A stretch of DNA of 21,594 bases, taken from positions 1 to 21,594 of the forward strand of contig CAZQEN010000093.1 of the NCBI GenBank assembly GCA_964591605.1, in the 5' to 3' direction. The notes beneath the pieces were generated by a model that searched no databases, was not told where the DNA came from, and saw only the letters and a list, made by a program, of their open reading frames with translations. Below are positions 15,120 to 20,244 of the stretch, one piece after another; the stretch's first letter is position 1; each line of letters starts with the position of its first letter. This DNA is from CAYLLT01 sp964591605. GTDB taxonomy: Bacteria > Planctomycetota > Phycisphaerae > UBA1845 > PWPN01. The translations under genes and the position numbers were made by a program.

Positions 15120-15546
15120 CGTCCCAGCCGGATAGAGTGGCGAGCGAGTGCGCAGACCCCGATCCGTCGTTGCGCGCAACGCGTCCGAACGTCTGCCTCG
15201 GTTGTGGAACAATAAGCCAGCGTGGAACAGACCCGACCGCGGCCGGAGCATTCCGCCGCGGGCGGGGGGGAAGAACAGGGTGGGAGCACTTCCTTTCTGT
15301 TCCAGTGATCGCCGTTCGGACGAACACGGCCCTGCGGCAGGCTACCGAACCTCACCGGGGCGCATCAAGTTGTCCGCCGCCAGCAGACCCGGCTCATCAT
15401 GACCCCTGGATCAGAAAACCCTGTGAAATCGGCATGTTTGCATCGTTCTCCGCCGCGATGGGACATCATTGCGTCCGACCTGCGGGCGTGCAGATTTTGC
15501 AGACCGGGTCGAGAGCGGTCGGCAATGTTCGAAATGCCGGACCGGC
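15120..15546. other. 427-base intergenic region upstream of the beta-helix gene
   Basis: No open frame here looks coding. It must contain the promoter of the beta-helix/dockerin pair and the 3' end of the UPF0261 transcript. It holds a 14-bp perfect palindrome (15168-15181), three copies of TGGAACA in two orientations, and a run of seven G (15264-15270). The part from about 15305 to 15546 has no repeat or gene that I can see; I could not assign a promoter. Confidence 0.5.
15168..15304. promoter_or_regulatory. Cluster of candidate operators: palindrome plus TGGAACA repeats
   Basis: CGTTGCGCGCAACG at 15168-15181 is a perfect 14-bp palindrome. GTGGAACA occurs twice as a direct repeat at 15204-15211 and 15222-15229 (18 bases apart), and TGTTCCA at 15298-15304 is the same motif inverted. 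GAACAG (15273-15278) and CTGTTC (15297-15302) form a further dyad. All lie 85-220 bases upstream of the beta-helix start, where control sites would be expected. No binding factor can be named. Confidence 0.4.
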
Positions 15547-16752
15547 TCAGCGCCGCAGGAGCCTCAGCAGCTCCCGGGCGCAGGTGTCAGCGAAGCGCGC
15601 GTCGTTGATGTTGCAGTCCAGCTCCAGCAGAGGGATATCCGGGCGGAGATGCGCTTTGAGGGATGAGAATAGGGCTTCGTCGGCGTCGGGCTGCCAGAAG
15701 GGCTGGCCGGGGGCGTCGATCATGCTCAGGCCGCCCCTCGGGAGGACGACCGTGACCGGGCCGGTGCTGGCATTGAGTTTTTCGCCGATGATCCGGCCAA
15801 GGCGCTGGTTTTCCTCGACGTTGGTGCGCATGAGCGTGATGTTGGGGTTGTGGCGGTAGATCTTCCTGCCCGAAAATTGAGGCGGCATGGTCTCGGGGGC
15901 CCAGAAATTCACCATATCGAGGCAGCCCGGGGCGACGACGGCCGGAACGCCGCGGCGAGCGGCGGCTTCGAGGCGGTGCGGGCCGGCCGTCAGGACGCCG
16001 CCGACGAGTTCGTCGGCCCATTCGGTCGTCGTGATGTCGAGGACGCCGGCCACCAGACCCGCGTCGATCAGGCTCTCCATGGTGCGTCCTCCGGTGCCGG
16101 TGGCGTGGAAAACGAGGACTTCGTAGCCCTCGGCCTCGAGGATGGCCTTGGCCGCCTGTACGGCCGGCGTGGTGTTGCCGAACATCGAGGCGACGACGAC
16201 CGGCTTGTCAGCCGCGGGCGGGACATGAGTGTCAACCATGCCGCAGATGGCGCCGGCCGCACGCGCGAAAACGCCGCGGCTGATCTTGTTGATGCCGGCC
16301 ACGTCGACGATCGCGGGGATCATCACGATGTCCTGCGTGCCGACGTAAGAAGACACGTCGCCGCCGGCCACCGTCGAGACCATCACCTTGGGCACGCCCA
16401 GCGGCAGCGCCCGCATTGCCGCACACGCGACGGACGTGCCCCCCCCGCCGCCGAGGGCGATGATGCCGTCAAATCGCTGCTCGGCGTAGAGACGCGGGAT
16501 GAGGGCGACGACGCCGGCTGTCATCACGGCCATGGCCTCGCCGCGATCCTGCTTTTCACGGAGCGTCTTGAGATCGCTGCGGCCCGCGCGGGCGACCTGG
16601 TCGGCGGGTATGTCGGGAGCAAAGGCAGGATCCTCCGCCACGCCGAAGTCGACGGTCAGCGTGCGATGGCCGCGGGCTTCGATACACGCTTTTACGAACT
16701 GATATTCAGGGCCTTTGGTGTCGAACGCACCGAGCAGGCAGATCACTGACAT
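15547..16752 (-). CDS. Tm-1-like ATP-binding protein (UPF0261 family)
   Basis: The 401-residue protein has the full family layout: N-terminal GAFDTKGPEYQFV (8-20), a Gly-rich nucleotide loop ALGGGGGTSVAC (99-110), PKVMVSTVA, FHATGTGGRTMESL and the C-terminal WAPETMPPQF. It corresponds to the N-terminal half of the tomato Tm-1 protein, which binds ATP. The cellular role of bacterial members is not established. AGGAAGG lies about five bases before ATG 16752. The gene follows the Gfo/Idh/MocA gene after a 217-base gap that is mostly the repeat element at 16782-16966. The TIM-barrel partner that forms the other half of Tm-1 is encoded upstream on the same strand. The Gly loop is encoded by a run of eight identical bases (C on the plus strand, 16439-16446). 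Confidence 0.9.
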   Translation of the reverse strand: MSVICLLGAFDTKGPEYQFVKACIEARGHRTLTVDFGVAEDPAFAPDIPADQVARAGRSDLKTLREKQDRGEAMAVMTAGVVALIPRLYAEQRFDGIIALGGGGGTSVACAAMRALPLGVPKVMVSTVAGGDVSSYVGTQDIVMIPAIVDVAGINKISRGVFARAAGAICGMVDTHVPPAADKPVVVASMFGNTTPAVQAAKAILEAEGYEVLVFHATGTGGRTMESLIDAGLVAGVLDITTTEWADELVGGVLTAGPHRLEAAARRGVPAVVAPGCLDMVNFWAPETMPPQFSGRKIYRHNPNITLMRTNVEENQRLGRIIGEKLNASTGPVTVVLPRGGLSMIDAPGQPFWQPDADEALFSSLKAHLRPDIPLLELDCNINDARFADTCARELLRLLRR

Positions 16753-16781
16753 GCAACCTTCCTTTCATGGTCCGGGTGGCC

Positions 16782-16827
16782 GGGTGGCCCACTCTTCGCA
16801 AAGCGAAGGGTGGGGTCCCGATGATGG
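16782..16827 (+). repeat. Left inverted end of the MITE-like element
   Basis: This end contains a 12-bp stem (CCCACTCTTCGC and GCGAAGGGTGGG, one G-T type mismatch) closed by an AAA loop. The first ten bases are identical to the last ten of the right end on the other strand. Confidence 0.7.
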
Positions 16828-16920
16828 ATGGTGAGAAGGCGATCCATGTCCATCGCCAGATCCCGATCCGCGAATCCCCTCCGACAGACTTTCTGATGCA
16901 CCGCAACGTTTCTCGCGCCC

Positions 16921-16966
16921 CCATCATCGAAACCCCACCCATGGCTGCGCAATGGATGGGCCACCC
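16921..16966 (-). repeat. Right inverted end of the MITE-like element
   Basis: Read on the minus strand, this end starts GGGTGGCCCA and contains a 12-position stem with two mismatches (CCCATCCATTGC and GCCATGGGTGGG) around a GCA loop. Stem sequence differs from the left end while pairing is kept. Confidence 0.7.
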
Positions 16967-16969
16967 AGC

Positions 16970-18175
16970 TCACGCTTTCGGCTCGTATTGCGGCACCTTC
17001 ATGAGCTCGCCGCCTTTGAGGGCCGACTGGTGCGCGACGATGCCGGGGACGGTTTCGGCCAGGGCCTCATAGATGTCGATCGCCGGGCGGCGGTGCTTCA
17101 CGATGGAGTCGATGAATTCGTGCACGATGAACGTCCATGACCCGCCATGGCCGCTGTCGTGGCGGAGCGGGGCCGGCAGCATGTCGGTCTTCCAGTGCTC
17201 GATCAGCGGCTGTGGTCTGGGCGGTGCCCCGGCCGTCGTCGTGACCGCGCCGCAACCATTCGGATGCGGCATGAAGTAGCTCATCTTGGTGCCAAACCAG
17301 GTGGCCCGCTCGGCAAAACCGAGCTGCAGGCTCCAGAAGACGGTCATGCGGGCGGTGTGGCCTCTGTTCGTGCGGCACAGGGCCGTGCAGTTCCAGAACG
17401 GGTTTTTGTACTGGTTCTCCCTGAGCACCTTGTCATCGGTGCCCCAGCCCATGCACGAGAGCTCGGCGATGCGCTCGCCGGTGACGCCGGTGAGAAACGC
17501 CGTCGAGTGCGTCGGATAATGCATCGGCGGGAAGCCATAGCGCCACGGCGGGCCGTCCGGGGCGTGCCAGTACGGCACGTTGGCCTTATCATGAAAGTAT
17601 TCGCCCTCAACGTGGATCATCTCGCCGAACCTGCCCTCCCGGTACCATTGGCGGGCGGTGATCGTCTCCTGGCGGTAGAAACTGGTCTCTGAGAGCATGT
17701 AGGTCTGCCCGGTCTGCTTGACCGTCTCGAGCACGCGCTCGCACTCCTCGATGCTCATGCCCAGCGGAACAGCGCTGATCGCGTGCTTGCCCGACTTGAG
17801 CACGAGCTCGACGTGCTTTGCATGCTCGGGCGCGGGCGTGTAGACGGCCACCGCGTCGATATCCTTCGCGAGAACGAGCTTTTCAAGCGATTCGTATACG
17901 GTCTCGCACTTGAACGTCCTGCTCAGGTGATCGCGGCGGTCCTGGCGCAGGTCGCTCACGGCCACGACTTTCGCGTCCGGGTGCTCGTGCCAGGGGAACA
18001 TCGAGCCGAAGCCGCCGCCGACCACGCCGATGCGCACGGGTCTGGTCGTCGAAGGCTCGGCACGGGCCGGCGCGGCCTGCGAAAGAGCGCCGAGTCCCGC
18101 CGCGACCGCCGCCTGCCGTAGAAACCCGCGTCGCGAGTCATTGCATGCCTCGCGCAAACGCCCGGAATCAGCCAT
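16970..18175 (-). CDS. Tat-exported Gfo/Idh/MocA-family oxidoreductase
   Basis: The 401-residue protein begins with a twin-arginine signal, S14-R-R-G-F-L, followed by an Ala-rich stretch ending near residue 40 (ARA-E), so it should act in the periplasm. The Rossmann NAD(P) loop is IGVVGGGFGS (49-58). VAVYTPAPEHAKHVELVLKSGKH (109-131) is typical of the family. The EKP segment whose Lys is catalytic in most members is replaced by SAVPL (134-138), with no Lys. H219 and H223 (MHYPTHST) may take part in substrate binding. Related planctomycete proteins are thought to process sugars or their oxidised forms. The upstream ThuA-like gene ends 51 bases before it in the same direction. The substrate is unknown. 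Confidence 0.9.
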   Translation of the reverse strand: MADSGRLREACNDSRRGFLRQAAVAAGLGALSQAAPARAEPSTTRPVRIGVVGGGFGSMFPWHEHPDAKVVAVSDLRQDRRDHLSRTFKCETVYESLEKLVLAKDIDAVAVYTPAPEHAKHVELVLKSGKHAISAVPLGMSIEECERVLETVKQTGQTYMLSETSFYRQETITARQWYREGRFGEMIHVEGEYFHDKANVPYWHAPDGPPWRYGFPPMHYPTHSTAFLTGVTGERIAELSCMGWGTDDKVLRENQYKNPFWNCTALCRTNRGHTARMTVFWSLQLGFAERATWFGTKMSYFMPHPNGCGAVTTTAGAPPRPQPLIEHWKTDMLPAPLRHDSGHGGSWTFIVHEFIDSIVKHRRPAIDIYEALAETVPGIVAHQSALKGGELMKVPQYEPKA

Positions 18176-18191
18176 GGTTCACCTCTGCCCT

Positions 18192-18231
18192 CTCACATCT
18201 CACGTCTCACTTCTCGCGTCTCGGTCTCACT
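18192..18231 (+). repeat. Heptamer tandem repeat (CTCANNT) between the thuA-like and Gfo/Idh genes
   Basis: Six successive units read CTCACAT, CTCACGT, CTCACTT, CTCGCGT, CTCGGT and CTCACT. The array fills most of the short gap and includes the stop codon of the ThuA-like gene (18227-18229). A second array of the same period and consensus lies in opposite orientation at 19123-19150. Confidence 0.75.
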
Positions 18232-19171
18232 CCCTGAGCCGCACGTCCGTCGTGACGACCGATGCGAACCGGGCAACCGGCTCATCCGCGGCCCACGCGA
18301 TCCCGCGGAGCGTGATCGCGCGGAACATCGGGTCGTTGAACGTCCAGTTGTAGTGGCCCAGGATGTTGACGTGCACGCGGCCCTTGCCGACCTGACGGTT
18401 CCACATGAGCGGAACGGTGCTTTCCCGGCCGTCACCGTCGTCCTCCGTCGCCGTGGCGAGGACATCGATCTGCTTTGGGTCGCCGGTCAGGCGCCAGTAG
18501 GATTCGTCATGAAATCGCAGCTTCTGCCCAGCCAGCGCCCGTGGGAACAAGTTCTTCCCGCCCTCGATCTTCAGGTCGAGCCAGCCGTGACGGAACTTGG
18601 CGCCTTTGCCCCAGTAGAGTCCCAATTGCTCGCCTGCGTGCGGGTTGACGGCGCAGTCCACGGCGAAGTGCAAGAGCACCACGCCGCCGCCGCGGGCGAA
18701 GAAGGCATCCATGCGAGAGTTCAGTTCCTGCGGCCAGGCCTTGTGCTTGAAAAACACGAGAACGTCCGCAGACTCGAGCTGATCCTCGCTCGGCTGCTCC
18801 CAGGCGGTTGATACCTGCGTCTGTGGCGCTTCGGAGAGGAGTCGGTGCCAGGCCTTCTGCCAGGCGGGGTAGTCGTGTTCGCCGGGTCCATGATCCTTGG
18901 GACCGGCGACGAGAACGACATGAATCTCCCGCCTGGGCTGCTGGGCCCGTTTGTTCGCCAGGAGCGGCTCCAATTCCGCGCGGGTGCGCGGCGGCGGGAT
19001 GTCTTTCTGCATGTTCTCGGGCACAGGAAGGAGAGTGGATGCAGCCGCCGGCTGCGTGGCCGGTACGTCGGCGGCCCGAGAGAACGATGAGACGGTGAGG
19101 GCAGCACACAGGCACGACACAAATGCGAGATCTGAGATTTGAGATTTGAAATGGTGCCGATTGAATCTCAT
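18227..19171 (-). CDS. Secreted ThuA-like protein
   Basis: The 314-residue protein has an N-terminal signal region (hydrophobic 15-33, possible cut near SRAA-D) and a ThuA-like class I glutamine-amidotransferase-type fold. It has VVLVAGPKDHGPGEHDYPAW (85-104), SADVLVFFKHKAW, GGGVVLLHFAVD (161-172), FHDESYW (220-226) and GRVHVNILGHYNWTFNDPMF (264-283). ThuA takes part in trehalose utilisation in rhizobia, and homologues are very common in Planctomycetota beside Gfo/Idh/MocA genes, suggesting carbohydrate processing. ATG 19171 has GGAAGGGA eight bases upstream and lies four bases after the TIM-barrel gene. Codons 8-15 (FKSQISDL) derive from the heptamer repeat and the last codons also run into one. 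Exact activity is unknown. Confidence 0.9.
   Translation of the reverse strand: MRFNRHHFKSQISDLAFVSCLCAALTVSSFSRAADVPATQPAAASTLLPVPENMQKDIPPPRTRAELEPLLANKRAQQPRREIHVVLVAGPKDHGPGEHDYPAWQKAWHRLLSEAPQTQVSTAWEQPSEDQLESADVLVFFKHKAWPQELNSRMDAFFARGGGVVLLHFAVDCAVNPHAGEQLGLYWGKGAKFRHGWLDLKIEGGKNLFPRALAGQKLRFHDESYWRLTGDPKQIDVLATATEDDGDGRESTVPLMWNRQVGKGRVHVNILGHYNWTFNDPMFRAITLRGIAWAADEPVARFASVVTTDVRLRE
19123..19150 (-). repeat. Heptamer repeat inside the 5' end of the thuA-like gene
   Basis: On the minus strand four units read TTCAAAT, CTCAAAT, CTCAGAT and CTCGCAT. They encode part of the signal region (FKSQISDL). Period and consensus match the array at 18192-18231, which is on the opposite strand. Confidence 0.7.
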
Positions 19172-19175
19172 CGGA

Positions 19176-20012
19176 TCATCCCTTCCGTCGGATGGCGGTG
19201 AATTGCCGCGTCTGCTCGGTGATGGCGCGCTCGGTGGGCAGGCGTTCCATCGAGCTGGCGCCGTAGAAGCCGTCGATGCCGGGGCAGCGATCGATCACGT
19301 AGCGGGCGTCGTCGGGCTCGGCGATCGGGCCGCCGTGGCACAGGACAAGCACATCTTTGCGGATGGTTCGGGCGGCGTCGATCATGCCGCGGATGAGCGG
19401 GATGCACTGGTCGAGCGTTTTGGCGGTTTTCGCGCCGATCGTGCCGGAGGTGGTCAGGCCCATGTGGGCGACGAGGATGTCGGCGCCGGCCTTCGTCATC
19501 GCACGGGCGTCGTCGTCGTTGAACACGTACGGCGTGGTGAGCAGATCGAGCTCGCGGGCCGCCGCGACGCATTCGACCTCGACGCGATAGCTCATGCCCG
19601 TCTCTTCCAGGTTTTCGCGGAGCGTGCCATCGATCAGGCCGACGGTCGGGAAGTTCTGAATGCCCGCGAAACCCAGCGCCTTGAGCTCGCCCAGGAAGTG
19701 GTCGCGGATCATAAACGGGTCGGTCGCACAGACGCCGGCGAGCACGGGGGTGTGCTGGACGGCGGTCAGCACCTCGTAGGCCATCTCCTTGACGACCTGG
19801 TTGGCGTTGCCGTACGGCATGAGCCCCGATAGCGAGCCCCGCCCGGCCATTCGGTAGCGCCCGGAGTTGTAGATGACGATCAGGTCAATGCCGCCGGCCT
19901 CCTCGCACTTGGCGCTGATGCCGGTACCGGCGCCGCCGCCGATGATCGGCTCGCCGCGGGCGACTTTCGCGCGCAGACGGCTCAGAATGTCGGTTCGCGT
20001 GGGTCGGGCCAT
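19176..20012 (-). CDS. TIM-barrel protein, PEP-hydrolase-like (Tm-1 C-terminal half homologue)
   Basis: The 278-residue protein has strand-end motifs of an (alpha/beta)8 barrel of the phosphoenolpyruvate hydrolase-like family: IIGGGAGTGISAKCEEAGG (23-41), IVIYNSGRYRMAG, LAGVCATDPF, GFAGIQNFPTVGLIDG, VAHMGLTTSGTIG, LCHGGPIAEPDD and DGFYGASSMERLP. The same domain forms the C-terminal half of the plant Tm-1 protein. The true reaction of bacterial members is not established. ATG 20012 has GGAGGAG seven bases upstream; the frame stays open upstream but that part overlaps intergenic repeats. It is first in the set TIM-barrel, ThuA-like, Gfo/Idh, UPF0261, with only four bases before the ThuA-like gene. 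A catabolic or detoxifying role on a sugar-derived keto acid is inference. Confidence 0.9.
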   Translation of the reverse strand: MARPTRTDILSRLRAKVARGEPIIGGGAGTGISAKCEEAGGIDLIVIYNSGRYRMAGRGSLSGLMPYGNANQVVKEMAYEVLTAVQHTPVLAGVCATDPFMIRDHFLGELKALGFAGIQNFPTVGLIDGTLRENLEETGMSYRVEVECVAAARELDLLTTPYVFNDDDARAMTKAGADILVAHMGLTTSGTIGAKTAKTLDQCIPLIRGMIDAARTIRKDVLVLCHGGPIAEPDDARYVIDRCPGIDGFYGASSMERLPTERAITEQTRQFTAIRRKG

Positions 20013-20054
20013 GGGTTCGCTCCTCCGTACAGAGCGGGCAGCGTGTGACCGGGT

Positions 20055-20148
20055 GAAGATGGGAAAAGCGAAGATGGGCCCGCCCTGCCGAGTCGAACGA
20101 TCTCCGAGCAGGCGGCACACTCCCATCTCAATCTTCGTGTCCCCATCT
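20055..20148. repeat. Inverted repeat built from AGATGGG and CGAAGAT units
   Basis: The left arm (20055-20078) has GAAGATGGG twice, separated by six bases. The right arm (20122-20148) carries the complement, with CCCATCT twice and ATCTTCG between. The arms could pair over about 20 positions with gaps. It lies upstream of the TIM-barrel gene, where its promoter should also be. Confidence 0.5.
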
Positions 20149-20149
20149 C

Positions 20150-20210
20150 GCCACGGCCTGCCCGCTGTGGCAGGGCGAGTCGCCTGTGGAGACCTTCGGA
20201 TGGGCCACCC
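20150..20210. repeat. Cluster of short palindromes ending in TGGGCCACCC
   Basis: Three structures follow one another: CCTGCC-six bases-GGCAGG (20157-20174), with an alternative outer stem GCCAC/GTGGC (20150-20171); the palindrome GGCGAGTCGCC (20174-20184); and TGGGCCACCC (20201-20210). The last is the same 10-mer that ends the MITE-like element at 16957-16966. This looks like a mosaic of fragments of dispersed repeats. No gene fits the 232-base gap 20013-20244. Confidence 0.5.
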
Positions 20211-20244
20211 GTGGAAGGGAGTATAGAGCAGGTCCCGGGAAAGA

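Larger units (their letters stand above)
16782..16966. mobile_element. MITE-like 185-bp element with 46-bp inverted ends
   Basis: The outer 46 bases at each side are imperfect inverted copies of equal length. Both begin GGGTGGCCCA and end in GGGTGGGGT-two variable bases-CGATGATGG. The segment between these blocks differs in sequence, but in each end it still folds back on itself as a hairpin. There is no transposase and no clear target duplication, though GGGTGGCC is doubled at the left edge. It fills the gap between the Gfo/Idh stop (three bases beyond its right end) and the UPF0261 ribosome site. A minus-strand frame of 78 codons (16942-16706) runs through it and resembles no protein I know. 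Confidence 0.7.

Noticed and set aside
15090..15251. Upstream extension of the beta-helix protein to 15251
   Set aside because: It would place 56 non-hydrophobic residues before the signal peptide; AGGAGG fixes the start at 15083.
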